Origin: Jejuia sp049889775
GTDB lineage: Bacteria; Bacteroidota; Bacteroidia; Flavobacteriales; Flavobacteriaceae
Assembly (NCBI GenBank): GCA_049889775.1
Contig: JBMHCT010000020.1
Location: forward strand, 186,001 to 250,000
Direction: 5' to 3'
DNA: 64,000 bases
Of the stretch, positions 43,697 through 51,265 are shown one piece after another; positions within the stretch are counted from its first letter, which is position 1; each line of letters opens with the position of its first letter. The notes under the pieces were generated by a model that saw only the letters and a list, made by a program, of their open reading frames with translations, searched no databases and was not told where the DNA came from. Position numbers and translations under genes: made by a program.

Positions 43697-44731
43697 TTAT
43701 TCATTAGGTATGTGTTTAGATAAAAACCGCTCGTTTGCTGTGTTTAATTTGTTTAAGGACAACTGCCTATTTTTATTCAACTCACCATTTATTTTATTGT
43801 AATCTTTTACACCTTGATTGATTTTTTTGACTTGATTGTTATAGTCATCAATTTGTCGCTTTGTTCGCTTTTTTTCTGGTGTATTTTCAATGGCCTGTTT
43901 AATGGTTTCAAAATCTTCATTCATAACTAAAAACTCGATAATTACTGGCATTTTATTATCAGCTTCATCTATAAAAAACTCAAAAGCTTCTTTAGTGGCA
44001 TTCACAATACTTTTATCTCTTTTATACAATGGCACACTATCCAATAACTCCAAGCCTTCTTTAGCAGAGGCACTTAAAGCGATCGCACTTTGCTCTATGG
44101 CACCAACATCATTTTTTTCAATAGCCTCCATAAGATACACCTCATTAATATATACTTTAAAATACTTTAAGTACATATCTTTATAGTGCTTAAACACCTC
44201 ATTAGAAATAGCTATTTTCTTGCTCAAACCACTTTCACTTTCAATAATGCTTACATTATGTTTGTTAGCAAAAGCATAAAAATTAGTTTCATACTCTAGT
44301 TGTGATTCTTCCATCTTTTTATCGGCAAGTTCTTGCGCTAGCATGTAAGCCTCCATATAATCATAAGACTGCTCTGACACTTCCTTTAGATCGATAATTT
44401 TAGCGTAATCTTGTCGTAATAAATTAAGGTTGAAATTAAGATGTGCCAATACTTTATTCTTGTAATCATCACCATCAAACCCTTGTGCGCGCTTTATTTT
44501 TGCTATTGCTCTTTCTACAGATTTAATAAGTACGCGCCCTTTCGCATCTACAGTTTTATCACTTTTGCTATGTGCCACAGCTTTGGTATAGTTCCACATG
44601 CTTTGGGTGATTGTTCTTTGTTCTTTGCCAACAAAATTTAGGTAATCCGTAGCTGTTTTAAACACTTGAGCAGAAGTACCTAAAGATATTGCCAATAAAA
44701 GCAAAACAAGTATCGTTCTTAAAATATTCAT
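43697..44731 (-). CDS. Exported alpha-helical protein of unknown function
   Basis: 344 residues with a good signal peptide (MNILRTILVLLLLAISLGTSAQ). The mature part is nearly all helical and charged, with YLNFVGKEQRTITQSMWNYTKAVAHSK near the start and KRTKRQIDDYNNQVKKINQGVKDYNKINGELNKNRQ near the end. It may belong to the group annotated as LIC11966-type surface proteins, but I cannot confirm that. It follows the S41 protease gene by 12 bp on the same strand and is probably co-transcribed. Confidence 0.8.
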   Translation of the reverse strand: MNILRTILVLLLLAISLGTSAQVFKTATDYLNFVGKEQRTITQSMWNYTKAVAHSKSDKTVDAKGRVLIKSVERAIAKIKRAQGFDGDDYKNKVLAHLNFNLNLLRQDYAKIIDLKEVSEQSYDYMEAYMLAQELADKKMEESQLEYETNFYAFANKHNVSIIESESGLSKKIAISNEVFKHYKDMYLKYFKVYINEVYLMEAIEKNDVGAIEQSAIALSASAKEGLELLDSVPLYKRDKSIVNATKEAFEFFIDEADNKMPVIIEFLVMNEDFETIKQAIENTPEKKRTKRQIDDYNNQVKKINQGVKDYNKINGELNKNRQLSLNKLNTANERFLSKHIPNE

Positions 44732-44743
44732 TGTTGTGTTTGG

Positions 44744-46816
44744 TTATTTTGTTTTGATAAAATCATGTATTATGAAGTACGCTTCTTCAAGAATTAAATC
44801 TTGAGATAATTCTAACAATTTAGTTTTGTTTTTATCCTTTTTTGCTTCATCGTAGCTCAATAATTTTTCTAGGGCAGAAGTGTTTTTAACTTCAATTCTG
44901 GAATCAGTATTAACCATTATATTTTGTGTGGCTGTCCACAAATTTTTCATTTTATTGATGTCATTATAAACATACTCTAGAGATAGTGGATATTCTATCT
45001 TTTTGTTGATGTAGTCTTCTACTAATTTTTTATTAAGCGTAGAAAGCTTCTTAAAATTGGGGCTATTTGCAATCCGATTTGCACTGTTTTCAACAACTGA
45101 ATCAATTTTTAATGTCGATAAAGGCTTTGGTTGCATAGAAATAGTAATAGTATCGTTGGGTAGGGCATAGGGTATAAACTGCTCTTGAGATTTAAAATTA
45201 TCATACAACGATGGTAACGCAATATCTGGAATTACACCTAAAGACTGATGTGTTCTACCTGTGGGCCTATAAAAGCGTTCCGTTGTCAATTTAACAAAAC
45301 CCGCATCAGGAGTGCGACCAACTGGCATCACAACTTGGGCACTAGACTTACCGTGGGTTGTGCTACCAATAATTATGGCGCGGTTATAATCTTGCATTAC
45401 AGAAGCAAAAAGCTCTGATGCTGAAGCACTAAACTGATTTACCAAAACAACCAATGGCTTTGTAAAAACAGCACCTCTTTTTGTATCCTTTAGCGTATAG
45501 GTTTCATCATTTTTATAACGCATTATGGTAACAGGGCCTCTATCAATAAACAATCCAGATAAATCTACCGCTTCTTTAAGAGAGCCTCCACCGTCAAATC
45601 TTAAATCGATAATTAATCCATCAATTCTGTCGCGTTTTAATTTATAAATCTCCTTCGCTACATCATTTGCCATTCCCAAACCGTTGTACTTTTCCAAATC
45701 GGTATAAAAACTAGCAATATTTATATAACCAACCTTAGCAGTCTTGTTGTCTTTATGCTCTAAAATGTAACCATTTATACTATTATCTTCATTTTCAACC
45801 CGTCCTTTTCTAAGCTTAATGTTTTTAATTTGGCCATTACGCTTTTGTATTTTAAAAGTGGCTTTCTTTAAGTTTTCATCGTTGAGCATTTTCAGTATAT
45901 CATCATTCGAAATGCAGTAGGCTTCCAAAACACCATCGTTCGTGCTAATTGATTTTAAAACATCATTGGTCTCAATATCTGCACTTTTAAAAGCAGGACT
46001 TCCAGGAGCTATGTATGAAATTATAATGTTACCGTCATCATTTTTTTCTGTAGTAATGCCAAAAGACATTTGATTGTTTCCCAATTGATGGTTAAAGAGA
46101 TCCTTTTCATTGGTGTTAAAAAATATGGAATGTGGATCATGATAGCCCAAAAATGCATTAAAAAATGCTTGATCTACAAATTTCGAAATACCGCCGTCTT
46201 TATGCAAAATTTCATCAAGTACGCATAACTCATGATCGATGACCTTTTCTTTTACACCTTCCTCTAAAACTTTAAAGTTGGTTTTAATAAAATCAATATC
46301 AGTACTATCTTCAATAAGGGTTCTTAATACATTATAGCGTACTTTTTTTCTCCAATATTTTTCTGCTTTTGCATTACTTTCAAAATGATTAAAATTTCTA
46401 TTTGCATCGAAATAAAGCGTATCAATACCAGAATAATCAAGAGACATATCTTTAATATCGTTTAAATATGATTTTGAGGTTGCAATACGGTTTACTAAGG
46501 CTTGGGTGTATTTGGAAATAAAATCGCATTTACTATTAGAGATATAGTCATCCAACAACAGGCGATCCTTTTCAAATAGATCCATTTCTCTTTGTGTAAA
46601 AAGCTGTTTCTTAATATTTATCGTTTCTAAAAAGAGATCATAAACGTGAACTGAAAGACTATCATTTATAGGTTTCGAATGAAAATGATAGGTAGCAACG
46701 ACATCTCTTAATTTGGATAATTTTTCACAAAAAGAAGGTTCTTGGCTCCAAATTGAAGCATTTGAGCAAATAAAAAAGAAGAAAATAAAAAGGTTTCGGG
46801 CTAAAGTGTTTAACAA
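44744..46816 (-). CDS. S41 carboxy-terminal processing protease (Prc/CtpA-like), TTG start
   Basis: Periplasmic tail-specific protease, about 690 residues. A helical N-terminal domain (to about 220) is followed by a PDZ domain (about 245-330, MSFGITTEKNDDGNIIISYIAPGSPAFK). The S41 core has GLIIDLRFDGGGSLKEAV, the nucleophile in NQFSASASELFA and the general-base Lys in TTHGKSSAQ. No ATG exists near the 5' end. The TTG at 46816, 5 bp after the phhB stop, gives a proper signal peptide (MLNTLARNLFIFFFFICS...SIWSQ); another TTG at 46840 overlaps phhB. Confidence 0.9.
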   Translation of the reverse strand: MLNTLARNLFIFFFFICSNASIWSQEPSFCEKLSKLRDVVATYHFHSKPINDSLSVHVYDLFLETINIKKQLFTQREMDLFEKDRLLLDDYISNSKCDFISKYTQALVNRIATSKSYLNDIKDMSLDYSGIDTLYFDANRNFNHFESNAKAEKYWRKKVRYNVLRTLIEDSTDIDFIKTNFKVLEEGVKEKVIDHELCVLDEILHKDGGISKFVDQAFFNAFLGYHDPHSIFFNTNEKDLFNHQLGNNQMSFGITTEKNDDGNIIISYIAPGSPAFKSADIETNDVLKSISTNDGVLEAYCISNDDILKMLNDENLKKATFKIQKRNGQIKNIKLRKGRVENEDNSINGYILEHKDNKTAKVGYINIASFYTDLEKYNGLGMANDVAKEIYKLKRDRIDGLIIDLRFDGGGSLKEAVDLSGLFIDRGPVTIMRYKNDETYTLKDTKRGAVFTKPLVVLVNQFSASASELFASVMQDYNRAIIIGSTTHGKSSAQVVMPVGRTPDAGFVKLTTERFYRPTGRTHQSLGVIPDIALPSLYDNFKSQEQFIPYALPNDTITISMQPKPLSTLKIDSVVENSANRIANSPNFKKLSTLNKKLVEDYINKKIEYPLSLEYVYNDINKMKNLWTATQNIMVNTDSRIEVKNTSALEKLLSYDEAKKDKNKTKLLELSQDLILEEAYFIIHDFIKTK

Positions 46817-46820
46817 GATA

Positions 46821-47111
46821 TTACTCGTCAGGTTCAACAATCAATTCAATGCGCTCAGCTAAATCAAAATCCTTATTTGTAACAGCTCCAGCATCATGAG
46901 TGGATAAGGAGATGGATAACACATTATAAACGTTAGACCAATTTGGGTGATGATTAATTGCTTCACATTCAAAAGCAATACGGCTCATGGCACTAAAGCA
47001 ATCTTTAAAATTTTCAAACTCAAATTCGGCATGTATGGCATTATCAAAATACTCCCAATCTGGGAAACGCAATAGCTTCTTTTCAATATCTTGTTCAGAA
47101 AGTTTTTCCAT
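46821..47111 (-). CDS. phhB: 4a-hydroxytetrahydrobiopterin dehydratase (pterin carbinolamine dehydratase)
   Basis: 96 residues from the ATG at 47111 (MEKLSEQDIEKKLL); a TTG two codons upstream is also in frame. The signature is ECEAINHHPNWSNVYNVLSISLSTHDAGAVTNKDFDLA, with the catalytic His-His-Pro and the second His. It regenerates the pterin cofactor after aromatic amino acid hydroxylation, but no hydroxylase gene is in the window. Some family members act in molybdopterin-like or unknown roles, so the physiological substrate is uncertain. It is followed closely by the S41 protease gene. Confidence 0.9.
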   Translation of the reverse strand: MEKLSEQDIEKKLLRFPDWEYFDNAIHAEFEFENFKDCFSAMSRIAFECEAINHHPNWSNVYNVLSISLSTHDAGAVTNKDFDLAERIELIVEPDE

Positions 47112-47177
47112 ATTCAATAATAAGTATCACATTAGATTTAGATATCTAATATACTTAATTTGAAAAGAATAATCAAC

Positions 47178-48008
47178 CTACAGTTTCAATTCATTTAGTA
47201 AATCACTACTTAATAATTGAAGGTGTTTTGGTAATTTATTGAACTTAGGAAGAACAGCAAGATATCTATCATCATTTGTTGTATAAACGCGTTTGTATTG
47301 CACGTTATCCTGTAATTGGAACGAGTCTACAATTTCCTTAATAAAGTCGTCATGATGCACTAAATCTGTACTGCCTAAATGAAACACACCGTATTTATTT
47401 CTATTGATGATGTAATGAATTTGCTGCGTTACTTTTGAATCTGTTGTAACATTCATTATAAGATTTGGGAATATTTCGATAGCTTCCTTGTCCCTTATTT
47501 GCTGTAAAATCTCTAAAATTCTAGGAGATTGATTGCCAAAAACCATCGGTAATCTTAAAATAGCCACTTGCTTTTTAGGTAAGCGCAATAGCATATTTTC
47601 AATTTTTATTTTGAAATGCCCATAAATGCTGTTGCTCAGTGTTTTATCTTCCTCATAACTTGGGTATTTACTGTAAGCATCAAATACATTGGCTGAAGAC
47701 AGAAAGAGCAACTTTACTTTATTTATCAAAATATAATCTGATATATGTTGATGGAGTAATACTTGTTTAGAAAAATCGCCCCTTAAAGCAGAAATAATGA
47801 TTGTAGGTTTAATAATATCCAATATTTCATAAATATCATCTTCCTCAAAATTATATTGAAAAAAATGATGGTTCTTTTCTAATTGCGTATTGGATGTATT
47901 GTAAGTTCCGAAAGTTCTAAAATAGGAGCAGAGTTCCTTATAAATAGCACCACCTAAAAATCCGCTAGCACCTAATATTAAAATTCTATGTTTTTCCTTT
48001 TCATTCAT
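47178..48008 (-). CDS. NAD(P)-dependent extended SDR (RmlD-like sugar-nucleotide reductase family)
   Basis: 276 residues, Rossmann fold. The nucleotide-binding loop is ILGASGFLGGAIYKEL at about 11-26. KPTIIISALRGDFSKQ and LFLSSANVFDAYSKYPSYEEDKTLSNSIYGHFKIKIE carry the Ser and Tyr-x3-Lys (YGHFK) active site. AILRLPMVFG is the substrate strand. Closest in pattern to dTDP-4-dehydrorhamnose reductase, but no rml neighbours are present, so the substrate is open. It begins 25 bp after glsA on the same strand. Confidence 0.85.
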   Translation of the reverse strand: MNEKEKHRILILGASGFLGGAIYKELCSYFRTFGTYNTSNTQLEKNHHFFQYNFEEDDIYEILDIIKPTIIISALRGDFSKQVLLHQHISDYILINKVKLLFLSSANVFDAYSKYPSYEEDKTLSNSIYGHFKIKIENMLLRLPKKQVAILRLPMVFGNQSPRILEILQQIRDKEAIEIFPNLIMNVTTDSKVTQQIHYIINRNKYGVFHLGSTDLVHHDDFIKEIVDSFQLQDNVQYKRVYTTNDDRYLAVLPKFNKLPKHLQLLSSDLLNELKL

Positions 48009-48033
48009 GACTCATCAAACGTAAAAACAGAAA

Positions 48034-48945
48034 CTAAAATATAGATAATTGTGTTTTTGTGGTAAATTGTTCTAAAGCCAACATGCCTAATTTAGAATTA
48101 CCACGTTTATTGAGTCCGGGCGACCAGACAGAAATTACAAAATGGTCGGGTAGGAGTGCTACAATACCACCACCAACGCCGCTTTTTCCTGGTAATCCTA
48201 CCTCAAAAGCAAATTCTCCAGCTTCATCGTAAAAACCGCAAGTCAGCATAATAGCATTAACGCGTTTTACTTTTTGTTCGGTCAGTCGTTTTTTCTTCCC
48301 AATGCAATAACCTCTGTTAGCAAACATATGAAAGGCCTTAGAAACCTGACTGCAAGACATATGTAACGCACATTGATGAAAATAGAAATCTAGAACCGTA
48401 TCTACATCATTTCTTAAATTTCCAAAGGATTTTAATAAGTGGGCAGCAGCAAAATTTTTATACCCCGTATCTTTTTCGGATTGTGCTACTTTAAAATCGT
48501 AATTGATGGTGTTATCACCTGTAATGTCCCTAACATAATCTAAAAAGTCTTGTTTAGGATTACTCAATTTTGAAACCAAAATATCAGCAATAACAATGGC
48601 TCCCGAATTAATAAATGGATTTCTAGGAACACCATGTTCAATTTCTAAAAGTGCCAATTGATTGAAAGGGTGACCAGAAGGTTCTACATCCAAACGTTTT
48701 AAAATTTCATTGTTTTTAAATGAAGATGCCAAAGCCAAAGACAACACTTTTGAAATACTTTGTATAGAAAAGCCTGATTCATAGTTACCCACACCAAAAG
48801 TTTTACCCGTATTGGTTTGAAGATGCAAGCCAAAGTTTTGTAAATCTACATCTGCCAATTCAGGAATATAAGATGCGGCCACACCACGATCTTTGATAGA
48901 CATAACTTGTCCATGAATATCCTCTAAAATCTCTTGGTAGTTCAT
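48034..48945 (-). CDS. glsA: Glutaminase A
   Basis: Serine-type glutaminase (beta-lactamase-like fold) that releases ammonia from glutamine. 303 residues, normal length. The Ser-x-x-Lys motif is SIQSISKVLSLALA, and GVPRNPFINSGAIV, CSQVSKAFHMFANRG and GLPGKSGVGGGIVALLPD are family signatures. Its ATG shares its A with the gcvT stop (TAATG), so the two are coupled. Linkage to the glycine cleavage T-protein suggests a shared role in nitrogen or one-carbon supply, which is only inference. Confidence 0.93.
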   Translation of the reverse strand: MNYQEILEDIHGQVMSIKDRGVAASYIPELADVDLQNFGLHLQTNTGKTFGVGNYESGFSIQSISKVLSLALASSFKNNEILKRLDVEPSGHPFNQLALLEIEHGVPRNPFINSGAIVIADILVSKLSNPKQDFLDYVRDITGDNTINYDFKVAQSEKDTGYKNFAAAHLLKSFGNLRNDVDTVLDFYFHQCALHMSCSQVSKAFHMFANRGYCIGKKKRLTEQKVKRVNAIMLTCGFYDEAGEFAFEVGLPGKSGVGGGIVALLPDHFVISVWSPGLNKRGNSKLGMLALEQFTTKTQLSIF

Positions 48946-50027
48946 TAATTCTTGTAAAAAGGTAATTTCACAACAGTGGCAGGAATGGTTTTCTTTCTAA
49001 TTTGAATATTGATTTTACTACCAGGATCTGCAAAAACAGGAGGGACGTAGCCCATGCCAATGCCTTTACCTAATGAAGGCGCCATAGTACCAGAAGTGAC
49101 ATTTCCAATGATATTTCCATTGCCATCAACAATATCATATCCTTGACGTGGAATTCCACGATCGTCCAGTTCAAAACCAACGAGTTTACGTTCTGGTCCT
49201 CGGGCTTTTTCTGCTTGTAACTCATCAGAATTTGTAAATACTTTTGTGAATTTGGTAATCCATCCCAAACCAGCTTCAATAGGCGAAGTAGTGTCGTCAA
49301 TATCGTTACCATATAAACAATAGCCCATTTCTAAGCGTAAAGTATCACGCGCTGCGAGCCCGATAGGTTTTATACCAAAATCGGCACCAGCTTCTAAAAC
49401 TTTATTCCAAATTTGTTCAACCTCACTGTTTTTACAATAGATTTCAAAACCGCCACTACCAGTATATCCTGTGGCTGAAATAATCACATAATCGATTCCT
49501 GCAAAATCACCAACCACAAAATTGTAGAATTTGATGGCAGATAAATCTTCACTGGTTAAAGATTGCATCGCTTCCACAGCCTTTGGACCTTGTATAGCGA
49601 GTAGAGCATAGTCATCGCTTAAATTACGCATGGTGGCACCGACATCATTTTTGGACTGAATCCAATTCCAATCTTTTTCAATATTACTGGCGTTTACCAC
49701 GAGGAGATAGGTGTCTACTTTAATACGGTAAATAATCAAATCATCTACAATACCGCCGGTATCGTTGGGCAAACAACTATACTGCGCTTTACCAATAGTT
49801 AGTTTTGAAGCGTCGTTACTAGATACTTTCTGTATTAACGCTAAGGCATGTGGGCCTTCAATTAAAAATTCACCCATATGCGATACGTCAAAAACACCAA
49901 TAGCATTGCGAACCGTTTCATGTTCTATGGTAACGCCCTCATATTGCACTGGCATATTAAAGCCAGCAAAAGGGACCATTTTTGCGCCTAAATTTTCATG
50001 AACTTTGGTTAAGGCAGTATTTTTCAT
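48945..50027 (-). CDS. gcvT: Glycine cleavage system T protein (aminomethyltransferase)
   Basis: Transfers the methylene group of aminomethyl-lipoyl H-protein to tetrahydrofolate. About 360 residues from ATG 50027 (MKNTALTKVHENLGAKMVPFAGFNMPVQY). Other signatures: DVSHMGEFLIEG with the folate-site Asp, SATGYTGSGGFEIYC, GLAARDTLRLEMGYCLYGND and the C-terminal FVTSGTMAPSLG-like NVTSGTMAPSLGKGIGMGYV. gcvH and gcvP are not in the window, which is common in Bacteroidota. It is preceded by a 50-residue membrane protein and coupled to glsA. Confidence 0.95.
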   Translation of the reverse strand: MKNTALTKVHENLGAKMVPFAGFNMPVQYEGVTIEHETVRNAIGVFDVSHMGEFLIEGPHALALIQKVSSNDASKLTIGKAQYSCLPNDTGGIVDDLIIYRIKVDTYLLVVNASNIEKDWNWIQSKNDVGATMRNLSDDYALLAIQGPKAVEAMQSLTSEDLSAIKFYNFVVGDFAGIDYVIISATGYTGSGGFEIYCKNSEVEQIWNKVLEAGADFGIKPIGLAARDTLRLEMGYCLYGNDIDDTTSPIEAGLGWITKFTKVFTNSDELQAEKARGPERKLVGFELDDRGIPRQGYDIVDGNGNIIGNVTSGTMAPSLGKGIGMGYVPPVFADPGSKINIQIRKKTIPATVVKLPFYKN

Positions 50028-50029
50028 TC

Positions 50030-50182
50030 TCAATTGTTTTTAGTCAGAATATAAAGAATGGAAAATACAATAATCAGAATGACAAAAATAGCAATTAGGA
50101 CATATTTTGGTTTAAATAGTTCAATAATATTCAAACAGAAATTGCCAATACACTTTATAATTCCGATTAGAAAATCCTCCAT
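50030..50182 (-). CDS. Small membrane protein, 50 residues, just upstream of gcvT
   Basis: Read directly from the sequence: ATG at 50182, MEDFLIGIIKCIGNFCLNII, then a hydrophobic stretch YVLIAIFVILIIVFSILYIL, ending TKNN and TGA at 50030, two bases before the gcvT ATG. Two membrane-prone segments and a typical charged edge make it look real. Function unknown; it would be the first gene of the gcvT-glsA-SDR transcript. Confidence 0.5.
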   Translation of the reverse strand: MEDFLIGIIKCIGNFCLNIIELFKPKYVLIAIFVILIIVFSILYILTKNN

Positions 50183-50316
50183 TTTTAGGAAAACAAATGT
50201 ATTGAAATTCTAAATAATAGAAACCTATTGAAACATGAAGATAGATTAAGGAATTTGTAAAATTTGAGTCTACAATTATGTTATTTTAAGCAGAAAGGAA
50301 AAAGCGGGAGTGATAG

Positions 50317-50937
50317 TTATGTAAAATACTCTATTTTACATAATATAAATTATAGTACATTTATAGCAAATTAACGGATGCGCGCATTTTACATAATTGC
50401 AGATATAATGACACGCTAGTGTTTTATATCGTTAGTAATTATGTAAAAGTTAATTTGCGCCAACGCTCTACCTACTGTATCTATAATTCTACATTATGTA
50501 AAATATCCCCAGAATGTTTTGTCTGTTTCATTTATAAGGCGTCTGGAGGTCATTAAACATTTTGCTTTTCTGTTTTTCGTCTACATTGAAAATTACGTCG
50601 GTTTGTACTATAATTTGCCGTTATGTAAAATATCCGCTCCCAAGCGCTTTATTGCTAAATAAAATCAAATTGCTTTATGGCAATTTATTTTAACCACAAT
50701 TTGCCAACGCTTGCCAGCGCATAATAAAAGCTTCGTTTTCGCTTCCAATTATAATTCTCGTAAACGGGAAAATATACGTCAAAAAAAATTTTAAGCGATT
50801 CTCGGCTAACGTGCCGCAAGAGTATAAAATTTTCCCTTGCTCAAATCCTAACTTAAAAATTTCTATACACTTGTTCTATGTAAAACTCCTATTCAAGTTA
50901 TCACAGAATGAACCTTTGGTGAATATTATGTAAAATA
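50317..50937. repeat. Array of TTATGTAAAA motifs
   Basis: Copies at 50317 (+), 50332 (-), 50387 (-), 50439 (+), 50494 (+), 50621 (+) and 50926 (+), plus a weaker CTATGTAAAACTCC at 50876. The copies at 50494 and 50621 share 15 bases (TTATGTAAAATATCC). The 50317/50332 pair forms a palindrome with CTC between arms TTATGTAAAATA and TATTTTACATAA. Confidence 0.75.
50366..50458. repeat. 93-nt multi-segment hairpin
   Basis: Outer arms GCAAATTAAC (50366-50375) and GTTAATTTGC (50449-50458), then TTTTACATAATT (50387-50398) with AATTATGTAAAA (50437-50448), GATATAA (50402) with TTATATC (50424), and ACAC (50411) with GTGT (50419). An 11-base bulge lies on one side only. All paired segments are perfect. 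Confidence 0.75.
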
Positions 50938-51265
50938 GAAATTGAATGATTATTTAGAGTTTACATCTTTTTTTCTTGATAAAAAAAGAAACAAAAAAAT
51001 CAAGTTTCAGGTATTCTCAATATTGATACTCAATCAATATCTCAAATAGTATATAATTTTGGAAACAATTACGGCTCGCTACGCTATATTTTAGGAAAGT
51101 TCTGAACTAGCCAAGATTTATTTAGAATTTTATTTAAAATAATAGAACCTTAAGAACATATAGAACTATCTCCCTAAAAGATGACGCTCCACTCTCCTAT
51201 TGTTTTGTCCAAAATTTTATGAGGTCAGAACAAATATTCTTTAATAATGAAGACTTATTTAAGAA

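Larger units (their letters stand above)
50183..51265. other. 1.1-kb non-coding tract rich in inverted and direct repeats
   Basis: No open frame of protein-like composition. It holds seven copies of TTATGTAAAA in both orientations (50317-50937), a perfect 12-bp palindrome with 3-base loop (50317-50343), a 93-nt branched hairpin (50366-50458), a 7-bp palindrome AAATTGC/GCAATTT near 50666-50687, and near 50975-51005 a CTTGAT...ATCAAG hairpin with A-rich interior common in flavobacterial gaps. The last 250 bp show nothing definite. Confidence 0.75.

Noticed and set aside
50366..50458. True integron attC site
   Set aside because: Architecture is suggestive, but RYYYAAC/GTTRRRY boxes do not fit exactly, no integrase gene is present and the surrounding repeats do not enclose cassette genes. 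Kept only as a finding.
50317..50937. CRISPR array
   Set aside because: Repeats are short, occur in both orientations and have irregular spacing; no cas genes are in the window.
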